Assembly (NCBI RefSeq): GCF_937959485.1
Contig: NZ_CALGPY010000006.1
Span: forward strand, 124,001-188,000
Direction of reading: 5' to 3'
Source of the DNA: an uncultured Campylobacter sp.
Lineage (GTDB): Bacteria; Campylobacterota; Campylobacteria; Campylobacterales; Campylobacteraceae
DNA: 64,000 bases
How positions within the stretch are numbered: position 1 is the first letter of the stretch; each line of letters begins with the position of its first letter. The notes under the pieces are model-generated. The model had not been told where the DNA came from. It was given only the letters and a program-made list of their open reading frames with translations, and did no database searches. The position numbers and the translations under genes are program-made. Below, in pieces: positions 50,561 to 60,443 of this stretch.

Positions 50561-51814
50561 TTAATACATCGCGCGGTCGTAGATGATAAAGCGGTGCGCC
50601 AAATCCCGCACTTCCTCTTTGACCTGCGCCTGAAGCTTGGAATTCGAGATGTCGCTTAGCACGTCGGCGATTTTATTTCCGATAAACTCAAATTCTTTCT
50701 CTTTCATGCCGCGCGCGGTAAGCGCGGGACTACCGACGCGGATACCGCTGGTGACGAACGGGCTGCGCGTCTCGCCCGGCACAGTGTTTTTATTCGTCGT
50801 GATACCTGCGTTTTCAAGCGCTGCGCTAGCGTCCTTGCCGCTAAAATCCCTATTTAAAAAGCTCATTAAAATCAGATGGTTATCGGTGCCGCCGCTAACG
50901 AGATCAAAGCCGCGCCCAACCAGCGTCTCGCCCAAAACTCTAGCGTTTGCCTTGACCTGCTTGGCATAGACCTTCCACTCCGGGCTTAGATTATGTTTAA
51001 AGCCCACCGCCTTAGCGGCGATGACGTGCATTAGCGGGCCGCCCTGGATACCAGGGAAGATCGCCGAGTTGATCTTTTTAGCAAATTCCTCGTCGTTAGT
51101 CATTATGATGCCGCCGCGCGGACCGCGAAGCGTCTTATGCGTGGTCGAGCTTACGACGTGGCAGTGCGGAAACGGATTAGTATGTTCGCCCGCGACGACA
51201 AGCCCTGCGACGTGCGCTACGTCGGCGAAAAGAAATGCGCCCACGCTATCTGCAATCTGTCTAAATTTAGCAAAATCTATCTCGCGCGTATAGGCGCTCG
51301 CACCGCAAACGATCATCTTTGGTTTTACGATCTGAGCGATCTCAAGCACCTTATCGTAGTTTATGCGGCCGTCAAGCTCCACGCCGTATTCGAAGCTCTC
51401 ATACATCTTTCCGCTGCTTGAGACCTTCGCGCCGTGCGTCAAATGTCCGCCGTGGCTAAGCGCCATGCCTAAAATTTTATCGCCAGGTTTCAAAAATGCG
51501 GCATAGACGCCTTGGTTGGCTTGGCTGCCGCTGTTTGGCTGGACGTTTGCAAACTCACAGCCGAAAAGCTTTTTGCAGCGATCGATCGCGATCTGCTCGA
51601 TCTCGTCTACGAACTCACAGCCGCCGTAGTAGCGCTTGCCGGGATAGCCCTCGGCGTATTTGTTCGTTAGCACCGAGCCCATCGCCTCCATCACCTCGGG
51701 ATAGGTAAAATTTTCGCTCGCGATCATCTCCAAATAATCGCACTGGCGGGCAAGCTCTTTATTGGTTAGACTAAAAATTTCATTATCGAATTTTTCTAAA
51801 TTTGACACGTTCAC
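50561..51814 (-). CDS. glyA: Serine hydroxymethyltransferase
   Basis: GlyA interconverts serine and glycine with tetrahydrofolate. The 417-residue protein shows EMIASENFT near the N-terminus, [11 protein letters not shown], and the PLP lysine in [16 protein letters not shown] (about 223-238). It overlaps the lysS stop by four bases. Confidence 0.97.
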   Translation of the reverse strand: MNVSNLEKFDNEIFSLTNKELARQCDYLEMIASENFTYPEVMEAMGSVLTNKYAEGYPGKRYYGGCEFVDEIEQIAIDRCKKLFGCEFANVQPNSGSQANQGVYAAFLKPGDKILGMALSHGGHLTHGAKVSSSGKMYESFEYGVELDGRINYDKVLEIAQIVKPKMIVCGASAYTREIDFAKFRQIADSVGAFLFADVAHVAGLVVAGEHTNPFPHCHVVSSTTHKTLRGPRGGIIMTNDEEFAKKINSAIFPGIQGGPLMHVIAAKAVGFKHNLSPEWKVYAKQVKANARVLGETLVGRGFDLVSGGTDNHLILMSFLNRDFSGKDASAALENAGITTNKNTVPGETRSPFVTSGIRVGSPALTARGMKEKEFEFIGNKIADVLSDISNSKLQAQVKEEVRDLAHRFIIYDRAMY

Positions 51815-53304
51815 TCCTTCTCTAAATTTAGCGGCCTCATCGCAGGGAACAAAATCACGTCGCGGATCGATTTTTTATTCAGCAAAATCATCGCCAAGCG
51901 ATCGATTCCAAGCCCCCAGCCGGTAGTCGGCGGCATCGCGTAGCTAAGCGCGCGAACGTAATCCTCATCCATCTCGTGAGCCTCGTCGTCGCCCGCGTTT
52001 TTAGCGTCGATTTGAGCCTTAAATCTGGCGTATTGATCGAGAGGATCGTTCAGCTCGTTAAAAGCATTGGCTAGCTCCTTGCCTGCGATGTAAAGCTCAA
52101 ATCTCTCAGCTATCTGCGGATTTTCGTCGCTTCTGCGCGAAAGCGGGCTGATCGAGATTGGAAAATCCACGATGAAGGTCGGATTTATAAGCTTAGCCTC
52201 TACGTAATTATCAAAAAGTTCGCTCTGCAAGTGGCCCAGATCGAGCTTTTCATTGACTTCAAACCTATCCTCTTTGAGCTTTGCGATGATCTTTTCGCGA
52301 TCATTTACGATCTGCGGCTCGATGCCGCCTATCTGTGTAAGCGCGTCGAGATACTTTATGCGCGCAAAAGGCTTTGAAAAATCGATCTCGCGCTCATCGT
52401 AAGTTAAAATTTCGCCCAGCCCGAGCCTTTTAAACAGCGCTTTAAATAGCTCCTCAGTTAGGTTCATCGCGTCGTTATAATCATGCCACGCCCAGTAGAA
52501 TTCTATGCTGGTAAATTCCGGATTGTGCGTCAGGTCCATACCCTCGTTACGGAAGTTTCGGTTGATCTCAAAGACCGCCTCCATGCCGCCTACGACGAGG
52601 CGCTTAAGATACAGCTCCGGTGCGATACGCAGGTAGCGATCGACGTCGAGAGCGTTGTGGTGCGTGATAAATGGCTTAGCGTTCGCGCCGCCTGCGATTG
52701 GGTGCATCATCGGCGTTTCAACCTCTAAAAATCCATGTTTCTCAAAAAAGCTGCGGATCTCGCTAACGATGATCGAGCGCTTGATGAAATCCTCGCGGAT
52801 CTCGGGGTTCATTATCATATCGAGGTATCTTTGGCGGTAGCGCATCTCGATGTCGGTTAAGCCGTGAAATTTCTCTGGAAGCGGGCAGATCGCTTTGGAT
52901 GCAAGCGTTATTTTGCTAGCATGGATCGAAAACTCGCCCGTCTGGGTGACGAAAGCATATCCGCGCACCAAAATTATATCGCCCACTTCAAGATTTTTCT
53001 TAAATTTAGCGTAATCCTCCTCGCTGATGCTGTCGCGCGAGTAATAAATTTGAATATTGCCGCTTTGATCTTCTATGTTTGCAAAGGTGGATTTGCCCGC
53101 GACGCGCTTTAGCTTTAGCCGCCCGGCGAGGCTTACCTCCTCGCTCGCTTTTTTATCCTCGGTATCTTTTATGTAGCCGAATTTCTCTTTAAACTCGGCT
53201 ATGCTCATATCTTTTTTTAGAAAGTGCGGATAGGGATTAGCCCCTAAATTCCGAAGTTCCGACGCCTTGTCTATCCTTTGGATTTCTAACTGGCTATCAA
53301 ACAA
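51811..53304 (-). CDS. lysS: Lysyl-tRNA synthetase (class II)
   Basis: I place the start at the TTG complementary to 53302-53304, one base past the fur stop. AGGAAG lies just upstream and the protein then begins [16 protein letters not shown] after Met. An in-frame ATG farther upstream (53343) lies inside fur and would add 13 atypical residues. The 497-residue product has the OB-fold anticodon domain and class II motifs: [27 protein letters not shown] and the motif-3 arginine in [11 protein letters not shown]. The family assignment is secure. Confidence 0.96.
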   Translation of the reverse strand: MFDSQLEIQRIDKASELRNLGANPYPHFLKKDMSIAEFKEKFGYIKDTEDKKASEEVSLAGRLKLKRVAGKSTFANIEDQSGNIQIYYSRDSISEEDYAKFKKNLEVGDIILVRGYAFVTQTGEFSIHASKITLASKAICPLPEKFHGLTDIEMRYRQRYLDMIMNPEIREDFIKRSIIVSEIRSFFEKHGFLEVETPMMHPIAGGANAKPFITHHNALDVDRYLRIAPELYLKRLVVGGMEAVFEINRNFRNEGMDLTHNPEFTSIEFYWAWHDYNDAMNLTEELFKALFKRLGLGEILTYDEREIDFSKPFARIKYLDALTQIGGIEPQIVNDREKIIAKLKEDRFEVNEKLDLGHLQSELFDNYVEAKLINPTFIVDFPISISPLSRRSDENPQIAERFELYIAGKELANAFNELNDPLDQYARFKAQIDAKNAGDDEAHEMDEDYVRALSYAMPPTTGWGLGIDRLAMILLNKKSIRDVILFPAMRPLNLEKE

Positions 53305-53305
53305 T

Positions 53306-53773
53306 CTACTTCCTTTTTGCCGCGCATTCAGGGCAAATTCCATACAGCTGCATCATATGTCCCGTGAGCGCAAAACCGTGCTCTTTGGCGACGGCAAGCT
53401 GTTTTCGCTCAATAGTAGCGTCTTGAAATTCTATGATCTTGTTGCAGCTTTTGCAGATTAAATGGTCGTGGTGAGGCTTGTTCGCAAGCTCAAATTTCTT
53501 ACCCTGTGCGCCAAATGAGATCGATGTCGCCATCCCCGAATCCTCTAGTAAATTTAAGGTGCGATACACCGTCGCTATGCCTACGTTTAGCTCCGGAAAT
53601 TTCGCTTTGATCTCGTTGTGAAGTGCCTCAGGTGTGAAGTGCTTGTTGTTGTTATAAAGCGTACGGAGCAAAACCTCGCGCTGCTTGGTATATTTTAGAC
53701 CGCTAGCGGCAAGCGCCTTTTTAAACTCAACAATTAGAGCGTCAAACTCTAAATTTTCGATTTTTGCATTCAT
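53306..53773 (-). CDS. fur: Ferric uptake regulator
   Basis: The 155-residue metal-sensing repressor has the winged-helix part ([35 protein letters not shown]) and the metal/zinc-binding part [13 protein letters not shown] and CPECAAK. It is encoded within the gatC-glyA operon between cvpA and lysS, with four-base and one-base junctions, as in C. jejuni. Likely targets in this window are ahpC and the divergent ferredoxin. Confidence 0.95.
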   Translation of the reverse strand: MNAKIENLEFDALIVEFKKALAASGLKYTKQREVLLRTLYNNNKHFTPEALHNEIKAKFPELNVGIATVYRTLNLLEDSGMATSISFGAQGKKFELANKPHHDHLICKSCNKIIEFQDATIERKQLAVAKEHGFALTGHMMQLYGICPECAAKRK

Positions 53774-54450
53774 AATTTTGTCCTTTCTGTAGAATTTACT
53801 TCTGAACTGGCGTTAAAATCGCTAGGTTCAGTGCTTTGATTTTGATCCGAGTTCATACGGGCGGTAGAATTTTGATCTTTTAAGAGCTTGTCATCCATCT
53901 TAGAACCGATAGAATCTAAGCTTTGTTTGATCTTCGGATCGTCTTTGAGATTTAAAATCCAATTTCCTATTTTTAAAAAAATCGGCGCAGTTTTGCTGCT
54001 TTCAAAATACCTTTTGGTCTGTTCGTTCATCGACATAGGACCGCTTGCAAGCGTAACGATAACTGCAAAAATCAAGAAAATTTTACTTACGCTAAACACG
54101 AAACCGCCGATCTTATCGACAAATCCGAGTCCGCTCCATTTAAAGAATTTTGAAATGATTTCGCCTATAATCAGACACGAGATCCATACGCCAAAAAGCA
54201 CAGCGATAAAGCCGATGAGAACCTGCGTCGTGTCGCCCGAAAGCACGCCGTTTGCATTATGTAAAGCTGGAATTTTTGCTGCAATCCACTCGCCTGCCAT
54301 AGTTTTATAGCGCATCGCGGCAAAAAGACCGCCGATGAGACCCAAAATTCCAAAAATTTCTTTTACAATGCCGTTGGTGATACCGCGCAATCCGAAGAGC
54401 ACTACGAGTACTAAACAGCCGACGTCGAACCAATTAATACCTTCCATCAA
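53770..54450 (-). CDS. CvpA-family membrane protein
   Basis: The 226-residue protein has four membrane helices in the first 150 residues with [20 protein letters not shown] (about 18-37) and [20 protein letters not shown], the CvpA/colicin-V-production pattern. The polar tail (about 165-226) is disordered and rich in N, S and D. It overlaps fur and pilT by four bases each. The role of CvpA in envelope homeostasis is poorly defined. Confidence 0.88.
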   Translation of the reverse strand: MMEGINWFDVGCLVLVVLFGLRGITNGIVKEIFGILGLIGGLFAAMRYKTMAGEWIAAKIPALHNANGVLSGDTTQVLIGFIAVLFGVWISCLIIGEIISKFFKWSGLGFVDKIGGFVFSVSKIFLIFAVIVTLASGPMSMNEQTKRYFESSKTAPIFLKIGNWILNLKDDPKIKQSLDSIGSKMDDKLLKDQNSTARMNSDQNQSTEPSDFNASSEVNSTERTKL

Positions 54451-55529
54451 GCACCCACCACGCCTATTAACTCTTGCAGGTTAGTCGAGTACCTAAATGC
54501 CGTGTCTTTTGAAATTTGATTTGCACGGATCGCTTTAACCATCGCTTGAGTTTGAGTTATCATACCGGTAGATTGCTGATTTAGCTGCATTTGAGAGTAA
54601 ATTTGATGGACTTTGTTTTCGCGGATTAGATTTGCTACGGCATTGTTATTTAGCAAAATTTCATGGATCGCGATACGTCCACCGCCAAGCTTCGGCAAAA
54701 GCGATTGCGAAATGACCGCGGTAAGTGACACGGAGAGCATATTTCGTACTTGGAGCTGCTCGCCGCCATCAAAGCTATCGATAATACGGTTGATCGTTTG
54801 CATCGCGGAGTTGGTGTGTAGCGTACCAAATACCAAGTGACCGGTCTCTGCAGCGGTAATGGCGATCGAGATAGTCTCTCTATCGCGCATCTCACCAACT
54901 AGGATAATGTCCGGGTCCTCACGCAAGGCAAATTTTAACGCATTAGCGTAGGAATGGGTATCGGTGCCGATATTTCTGTGAGAGAAAAGCGCTTTTTTAT
55001 TGGTATGGACGAACTCGACCGGATCTTCAACGGTAATGATGTGCTTGCGCTCTTTTTCGTTGATCTCGTTTAGCATCGCGGCAAGAGTAGTTGATTTACC
55101 GCTACCGGTAGGTCCGGTAACCAAAATCATGCCTTTTTCGTGCTTGACTACCTCTTTAAAAATCGTAGGGGCTTTTAAATCGTCCAGGCTAGGAATATCG
55201 ATAGGAATAATACGAAATGCGGCAGCCAAATCACCGTTCATAGTGTAGTAGTAATTTCCACGGAAACGTCCGATATTAGGAAGCTCGATCGCAAAGTCGA
55301 GCTCTTTATTTTCCTCGAGCGCACTTTTTTGAGCATCGGTAATGAGCGCGTAGCAGATATACTCGATATCCGTGCCCTTAAGCGGGTCCATGGCAAGTGG
55401 GCGCAGTGTGCCGTCGATACGTATTTGAGGCGCCGAGCGCGAAACTAAGTGAAGGTCGCTCGCTTTGTTAAAAACGACGGTTTTTAGTAGGGTTTCGATA
55501 TCTACTAAATTTCTTTGAACTTCTTCCAT
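54447..55529 (-). CDS. pilT: PilT-type twitching ATPase
   Basis: The 360-residue protein is a type IV pilus retraction-type ATPase. It has Walker A VTGPTGSGKSTTLAAM, the Asp box in ITVEDPVEFVH, ILVGEMRDRETISIAI and the His box in TGHLVFGTLHTNSAM. It overlaps cvpA by four bases inside the gatC-fur operon. C. jejuni, as I recall, has cvpA directly behind gatC with no pilT. No pilin, pilB or pilC gene is in the window. Confidence 0.93.
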   Translation of the reverse strand: MEEVQRNLVDIETLLKTVVFNKASDLHLVSRSAPQIRIDGTLRPLAMDPLKGTDIEYICYALITDAQKSALEENKELDFAIELPNIGRFRGNYYYTMNGDLAAAFRIIPIDIPSLDDLKAPTIFKEVVKHEKGMILVTGPTGSGKSTTLAAMLNEINEKERKHIITVEDPVEFVHTNKKALFSHRNIGTDTHSYANALKFALREDPDIILVGEMRDRETISIAITAAETGHLVFGTLHTNSAMQTINRIIDSFDGGEQLQVRNMLSVSLTAVISQSLLPKLGGGRIAIHEILLNNNAVANLIRENKVHQIYSQMQLNQQSTGMITQTQAMVKAIRANQISKDTAFRYSTNLQELIGVVGA

Positions 55530-55539
55530 AAAATTCCTT

Positions 55540-55827
55540 TCAATCTATGATTTTCGGTACTACGAAGTAGCCGCCTTCGGACTGCGGAGCATGCTTTAAG
55601 ACGCTTTCTGCGACGTCGCTTTTGCGTGGGATATCTTTGCGAAACGGAGTACCGCCTTTTAGCGTAGTGATAGCCGCCTCGCCGCTTTGTAAATCCAGCT
55701 CATTTAGAATTTCTACAAAATCTACAATATTATTTAATTGACCTTTAAATTCTTCTCGCTTAGCATCTGGAATTTTAAGAGCAGATAGCCTTTCCAGCTT
55801 GCTTAGCAAGGCATCGTCTATTATCAT
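55540..55827 (-). CDS. gatC: Glu-tRNA(Gln) amidotransferase subunit C
   Basis: The 95-residue subunit of the GatCAB amidotransferase begins with IDDALLSKLERLSALKIP and ends PQSEGGYFVVPKIID, the standard GatC pattern. The complex converts mischarged Glu-tRNA(Gln) and Asp-tRNA(Asn). It heads the minus-strand gatC-pilT-cvpA-fur-lysS-glyA operon, ten bases before pilT. Confidence 0.93.
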   Translation of the reverse strand: MIIDDALLSKLERLSALKIPDAKREEFKGQLNNIVDFVEILNELDLQSGEAAITTLKGGTPFRKDIPRKSDVAESVLKHAPQSEGGYFVVPKIID

Positions 55828-55905
55828 AACTTTCCTTTTTCTGATAAATGCGACATTATATCATAAAAATTCTTTATCTTAGGCGGTATTTAAAATTTTT
55901 TATGC

Positions 55906-55911
55906 TACAAT
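55906..55911 (+). promoter_or_regulatory. -10-like element of the YfgM/BamB/coaX/hisG operon
   Basis: TGCTACAAT ends at 55911, 32 bases before the TTG start at 55944. The ribosome site is AAAGGA. The divergent gatC gene starts 79 bases to the left, so the 115-base gap contains both promoters. Confidence 0.45.
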
Positions 55912-55943
55912 TACGCCGATTTTCTCAAATAAAGGACTAAATT

Positions 55944-56495
55944 TTGGCTTTAAAAGACGACATCGAAGGCGTGAAAAAAGAGATTGGCACAGAAGAGCAG
56001 TTTCTAGAAAGCGTCATAAAAAGTGAAATTTTCGTAAAAAAATACAAAAAGCCGCTGATATTTTTGGCTGCGGTTTTGATCGTAGCATTTATCGGATATT
56101 ACGCAAATGAATTTCTAAGCGATCGCCGCATAGCAAGTGCTAATGCGATCTATGACGAGCTGCTTAACAAGCGCGACGACGCTAAGCTAGCCGAGCTTAA
56201 GCAAAAAGATATAAATCTATACGCTCTTTATATTTTGCAAAACGGCTCTGCAGACGAGCGAGCGGCGCTAGAAAATACCCAAGGCATCGATGTTATGCTA
56301 AAAGAGATAATAAATCTACAAAACGGCAAACAAGGCGGAGTGCTACTCGCCGATTACGATTCTTTGCTCAAAGGCTACGACCTACTAAAAGAGGGCAAAA
56401 TCGAGCAAGCTCACGCAGAGCTAGATAAAATTCCACTCAACTCGCCAGTTCGTCAAATCGCACTTGCTTTGAAACACTATGGAGGCAATAAATAA
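55944..56495 (+). CDS. YfgM-like TPR-type membrane protein
   Basis: The 183-residue protein uses a TTG start with AAAGGA seven bases upstream. It has a cytoplasmic N-terminus, one membrane helix (about 38-56) and a periplasmic helical domain with TPR-like repeats (ALYILQNGSADERAALENT, LLKEGKIEQAHAELDKI). YfgM in E. coli is a similar single-span protein encoded beside bamB. Here too the next gene encodes a BamB-like lipoprotein, starting with a one-base overlap. It probably serves periplasmic chaperone traffic. Confidence 0.75.
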   Translation: MALKDDIEGVKKEIGTEEQFLESVIKSEIFVKKYKKPLIFLAAVLIVAFIGYYANEFLSDRRIASANAIYDELLNKRDDAKLAELKQKDINLYALYILQNGSADERAALENTQGIDVMLKEIINLQNGKQGGVLLADYDSLLKGYDLLKEGKIEQAHAELDKIPLNSPVRQIALALKHYGGNK

Positions 56496-57508
56496 TGAAA
56501 AAAACGCTGATATTTACGCTTTTACTATCGTTTTTATTTTTGGGCTGCTCGACGAAGCGCCAGTATTTCGAACCTAGCGACGAAAACATCACAGGCGATA
56601 TGAAATTTAACGGCTCACTGCCGTCGGAAATCGTAGCGGTTAGTAAAGATGGCGCTACGCTAAAAGACGGCGAAGTAATCTCTAAAAACGGATTGGTAAA
56701 AAATTTCAAAGTCTTAAAAAGTGAGAAATTTTTAGGTGAATATGATGGAAATTTCGTCGTAACCGATATCAATGGCACGCTTAAAGTAGTTAGTGGCACA
56801 GGCGCCGTAAAATTTGAAAAGGCCCTCGGCAGACAAGCGCTCAGTGCAAATATACGCGGCGATGATTTAGCTTTAGTCATGAGCGATGATTCGATCATGC
56901 TTATCAAGCTAAGCTCGGGCGCAGTGGTACTCGATCATAAAGTAGGCGATGCATTCGCAATCGATTCGCGCGTGGCGTCACCAATATTTATCAACCAGCT
57001 TATCGCTTATCCTGCACTAGACGGACTAGTCAGCATCGCAGAAAACGTAGGTGGGCGCTCGGCACGCGATTTCGTCGTGAGCAACCAGCCGTTTTTTAAC
57101 AACATTATCGCCTTAGAAAACAAGGGCGATAACCTTTATGCCGTAACTGCCACTAGGCTAATGCTGGTAAGTCCTGCTGGCAATAAAAACCATAACGTAG
57201 ACATCAAAGACGTGATTTTTAGCGGCGATAGAATTTATCTTTTCTTAAAAGACGGCAGAGTCGAGCTACTCGATCGCGGGCTAAATTTGATCAAATCGCG
57301 TAAATTTACCTTCGCGCAGTTTAGCGGCGCGCTACTTAGCGGCGGCTATTTGTATATCATCGAGCGCAACGGCTACGTGATCCGCGTGGACGAAAATTTA
57401 GAGGGACAAGCGATCTACGAGCTAAATGGCGAGTTCGATGATAAGTCCTTTATCGCAGGCAGCTCATTTTACTACGACGATAAAATTTTAAATTTTGATG
57501 CTAGATAA
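56495..57508 (+). CDS. BamB-like outer-membrane lipoprotein
   Basis: The 337-residue protein has a lipoprotein signal with lipobox LFLGC, the cysteine at about residue 18. The rest consists of short beta repeats of a propeller type (DGTLKVVSGTGAVKF-like blades, GGYLYIIERNGYVIRVDE). Its place behind a YfgM-like gene parallels yfgM-bamB, so it is probably the BamB component of the outer-membrane protein assembly complex. The sequence is diverged, so confidence in BamB is moderate. Confidence 0.68.
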   Translation: MKKTLIFTLLLSFLFLGCSTKRQYFEPSDENITGDMKFNGSLPSEIVAVSKDGATLKDGEVISKNGLVKNFKVLKSEKFLGEYDGNFVVTDINGTLKVVSGTGAVKFEKALGRQALSANIRGDDLALVMSDDSIMLIKLSSGAVVLDHKVGDAFAIDSRVASPIFINQLIAYPALDGLVSIAENVGGRSARDFVVSNQPFFNNIIALENKGDNLYAVTATRLMLVSPAGNKNHNVDIKDVIFSGDRIYLFLKDGRVELLDRGLNLIKSRKFTFAQFSGALLSGGYLYIIERNGYVIRVDENLEGQAIYELNGEFDDKSFIAGSSFYYDDKILNFDAR

Positions 57509-57830
57509 AATTTCAAAACTTTGCGTTCGCGAAGGGCTCTTGCTTCAGAAATTTCAAACGCTAGATATCGCTAGCTTCACGCGCTCGCGCTCATACGGCG
57601 CATATTTCGGCGTGGATCTAAAAAGCTACAACGTCCTTTTGTTTATGCGCGACGCAAAGTCTCGCTTTGTAATGCGCGACGCGGAATTTCTGCTATCGCT
57701 CGCAAGCGGCATTAGCGCAAGCCTAGGCAAGGTCGTGAAAAAGCGCGCGCTGTTTTACAACTCGCAAATGTGCTCTAAAAGTGCGAAATTTTTAAAAGAA
57801 AACGGATTTAGCCTCTATGCTTTTGTGTGA
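57498..57830 (+). CDS. Conserved hypothetical protein
   Basis: This 110-residue protein, starting MLDKISKLCVREGLLLQKFQ, overlaps the lipoprotein gene by 11 bases and coaX by 14. It is basic, has no signal peptide or membrane helix and contains a central SYNVLLFMRDAKSRFVMRDA segment. I recognise no family. The tight overlaps indicate coupled translation with its neighbours. Confidence 0.65.
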   Translation: MLDKISKLCVREGLLLQKFQTLDIASFTRSRSYGAYFGVDLKSYNVLLFMRDAKSRFVMRDAEFLLSLASGISASLGKVVKKRALFYNSQMCSKSAKFLKENGFSLYAFV

Positions 57831-58437
57831 CGTAGGAAATTCCAGGGTTAAATTTTATAAAGGCGGTGTAACGCAAAGTATGCCCGTAGCGGAGTTTATG
57901 CGGTACGAGCCGAAGGAGCGAATTTTTTTCATTAGCGTCAATGATAGTGTGAAAAAAAAGCTGAAAAACCCTCTGTTTGTCGATCTGGCGCCGCACTTTG
58001 AGCTAAAAACCGCCTACCGCGGGCTTGGGATCGACCGCATAGCGGCGTGCTCGGCGGTGACGACGGGCATCGTCGTCGATGCGGGCAGCGCGATCACCGT
58101 GGATTTGATGTTTAGAGGTTCACACTTAGGCGGATTTATAATGCCCGGTATCGGCACGCTTTTAAAGTCGTTCGCAAGCATCGCGCCCGTGCTGGACGTC
58201 ACGCTAGCTAGCAATATCGATCTGGATCCGCTACCGCAAAAGACCGTAAATGCCGTAAACTACGGGATTTTAAAGCCGATCGTGCTTGCCATCGCAAACA
58301 TCGCGGGCAATAATAAAATTTACTTCACGGGCGGTGACGGAGCCTATCTGATGCGGTATTTTCGCAACTCGATCTATGAGAAGGATCTCATCTTTAAATC
58401 GATGGTGAGCTTAATCGCAAAAAAGGGGCTAGCATGA
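57817..58437 (+). CDS. coaX: Type III pantothenate kinase
   Basis: CoaX phosphorylates pantothenate, opening CoA synthesis. The 206-residue protein has the phosphate-binding LLCDVGNSRVKFYKGG at the start, GIDRIAACSAV, VVDAGSAITVDLM and GGFIMPGIGTLLKSF, the signature of the type III enzymes. It is shorter than the common 240-260 residues, like other epsilonproteobacterial CoaX. Four-base overlap with hisG. Confidence 0.92.
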   Translation: MLLCDVGNSRVKFYKGGVTQSMPVAEFMRYEPKERIFFISVNDSVKKKLKNPLFVDLAPHFELKTAYRGLGIDRIAACSAVTTGIVVDAGSAITVDLMFRGSHLGGFIMPGIGTLLKSFASIAPVLDVTLASNIDLDPLPQKTVNAVNYGILKPIVLAIANIAGNNKIYFTGGDGAYLMRYFRNSIYEKDLIFKSMVSLIAKKGLA

Positions 58438-59045
58438 TAACCATAGCGCTTCCCAAAGGCCGCATAGCCGACGATACACTTAAAATTTTCAAAACCATCT
58501 TCGGGCTTGATTTTGCCTTTGAGGATCGCAAACTCATAATGCAAGAGGGCGATTTTAAATTCCTATACGTCCGCAACCAAGATATCCCTACTTACGTTAT
58601 GGGCGGCGCTGCGGATATCGGCGTAGTAGGGCTTGACGTGCTTGAGGAACATCGCCCGGATGTGCTTACGCTGCTCGATCTTAAAATCGGAAAATGTCGC
58701 GTCTGCGTGGGCGTGCATGCGGGCACCCAGCTAAACTACGGCGCTCCTAGCCTAAAAATCGCTACAAAAATGCCCAACATTACTCGCGAGTACTTCGCCT
58801 CCAAGGCCGTCGCCGTAAATATCATCAAACTCTACGGCTCGATCGAGCTAGCCCCGCTCATAGGGCTTGCCGATGCCATCGTAGATGTCGTGGAAACCGG
58901 CGCTACGATGAAACAAAACGGGCTGCAACCCGCAGAAACCATAATGCAAAGCTCCGCGCACCTCATCGCCAACAAAAACAGCTTCGTACTAAAACGCGAT
59001 GAAATTTTAAACCTGCGAGATAAACTAGCCCGCACGATCGCCTAA
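58434..59045 (+). CDS. hisG: ATP phosphoribosyltransferase, short form
   Basis: HisG begins histidine synthesis by joining ATP and PRPP. The protein starts MITIALPKGRIADDTLKIF and contains VMGGAADIGVVGLDVLEEH and ADAIVDVVETGATMKQNGL, the PRPP loop. At 203 residues it is the short form without the C-terminal regulatory domain, which elsewhere needs HisZ for activity and feedback control. No hisZ is in the window. Confidence 0.93.
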   Translation: MITIALPKGRIADDTLKIFKTIFGLDFAFEDRKLIMQEGDFKFLYVRNQDIPTYVMGGAADIGVVGLDVLEEHRPDVLTLLDLKIGKCRVCVGVHAGTQLNYGAPSLKIATKMPNITREYFASKAVAVNIIKLYGSIELAPLIGLADAIVDVVETGATMKQNGLQPAETIMQSSAHLIANKNSFVLKRDEILNLRDKLARTIA

Positions 59046-60421
59046 CGCTCGCTTGCCCGCCGCACGGTATTTGCGACCAGCGCGGCGCACTTCCGTAAAT
59101 CATCATTGCTCGTCTCGGCGCTGTCGTTTAAAAACCGCCGTTACAGATAGAATTTTGCGGCAGCAACCGCACCGATTAAATTTCAAACCAGCTTACAAAT
59201 TTGATCTATCAAGAAACGGAGGCGCTTTACCAAGCCGCGCAGCATAAAATTTTAAAATTCTATCGCTACAAATTTTAAAATTTAGCCCTAAATTTACAGC
59301 TCGCGAAATTCTAAACCTCCACGGCGCAGAATTTCAAAATTCCAAAATCCGCTTCACAATTTCACGTCGTAAAATTTAAAATTCTCGCGAACTCTAAATT
59401 TGAGCTCAAATTCATGCGGCTTGGAAACGGCAGAATTTCGGAATTTCAACTCGCGAAATTTCACCGCTCAAAATCGCACGAAAATTAATCGGCGCTACTT
59501 TTTAAGCATAAAAAATAGCCCACGCCAAAATCAAGATGCTAGCCGACCACATCGCAACTAAGTAAAGCTCCGCAAATCCTGCGTATAAGCCAACTGCCAT
59601 GGCGACATTTGAAAAGCTGCTTCATAAGGCTTACAAAGCCCGCACAAGCAGCATTATCACCTATATTTTCGGGCAGGATAAATACACTTGGCGCGAGCAA
59701 TATATGCAGCGCAAAAAATTTCAAATACAGCCGTTTAACAATTTTGATAAATTTTGGATTTAAGACAGGTTGCATCCCGGCACCTGGCTCGGCTCGAGCC
59801 CAGTCCGCGCTAGCTTGATTTTTTCGGGCACCGTTTGCTTTGGTCAGCTTTGTTTCGGATTTTTTCTGCACGTCTTGAGTCCGTTTTTGCGTGCTTTACT
59901 AAATTTGCTCGGCGAAATTTTACCACGATAAAATTTTACGTAATAAAGCTATACCTAAAAATTTCAAATCCGCTAAAGTTTAAAATTTTAAAGCTGCGTG
60001 GAGATTCGCCAAAGTAAAACTTCGCAAAAATTTAGCTAGAAATTTAAAAACGCTCATGCCGTTTGTCGTGCCGCAGGTAGGCTAGCGCGGCAATATAATT
60101 CATTCTCTACCGAGGCACGGCGAGCTGTTATTGCGGTAACTCAAACGGCGCGCCATGAACTTTTATCGCTACAATGAAGCAGAGGGTGGTCTATATTTTT
60201 GTAAATTGAGAGCACAATAAACGCAATAAATTTAGATATCACGGACGATCTGCGTGATTACGATTCTTATGTGTCGCGCCGTAAATTTTACTTGCGGCAA
60301 GCTTTGAGCCTAAAATAATTGTCGTCTCTTATCGCAACCGCGTCAAAGCCTAGGCTTTCTGCGCACTCAAATACCTCTTGCGTGCGGCGCAACAAGCAAG
60401 AATAAAAATTTTAACCGACCT
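59046..60421. other. Long, largely decayed intergenic region
   Basis: About 1.4 kb lies between hisG and dnaE. The first 450 bases are dense in AAATTT/GAATTTC motifs. At 59502-59871 a minus-strand frame pair encodes a small membrane protein (listed separately). At 60288-60400 the minus strand reads RRTQEVFECAESLGFDAVAI and RDDNYFRLKACRK before a stop, with no start codon, probably the end of a lost gene. The rest holds nothing recognisable. Confidence 0.5.
59502..59871 (-). pseudogene. Frameshifted small membrane protein
   Basis: One minus-strand frame, from a GTG near 59871, contains FIKIVKRLYLKFFALHILLA, then PSVFILPENIGDN, a membrane helix and loop. At about 59600 it loses the thread. In the adjacent frame SSFSNVAMAVGLYAGFAELY and LVAMWSASILILAWAIFYA run to a stop at 59502, giving two further hydrophobic segments. 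Joined, they make a plausible three-helix protein of about 95-120 residues. I do not recognise the family and the start is uncertain. Confidence 0.35.
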
Positions 60422-60443
60422 AGCGCGGCGAGAGAGCCGCGCT
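60422..60443 (-). terminator. Terminator of dnaE
   Basis: AGCGCGGC (60422-60429) and GCCGCGCT (60436-60443) form a perfect eight-base stem around GAGAGA that begins at the last base of the dnaE stop codon. A T-rich tract (TTAAAATTTTTATT) follows on the minus strand about 10 bases later. Confidence 0.6.

Noticed and set aside
53341..53343. Upstream ATG as the start of lysS
   Set aside because: It lies within fur and adds 13 atypical residues; the TTG at 53302-53304 has AGGAAG upstream and starts one base after the fur stop.
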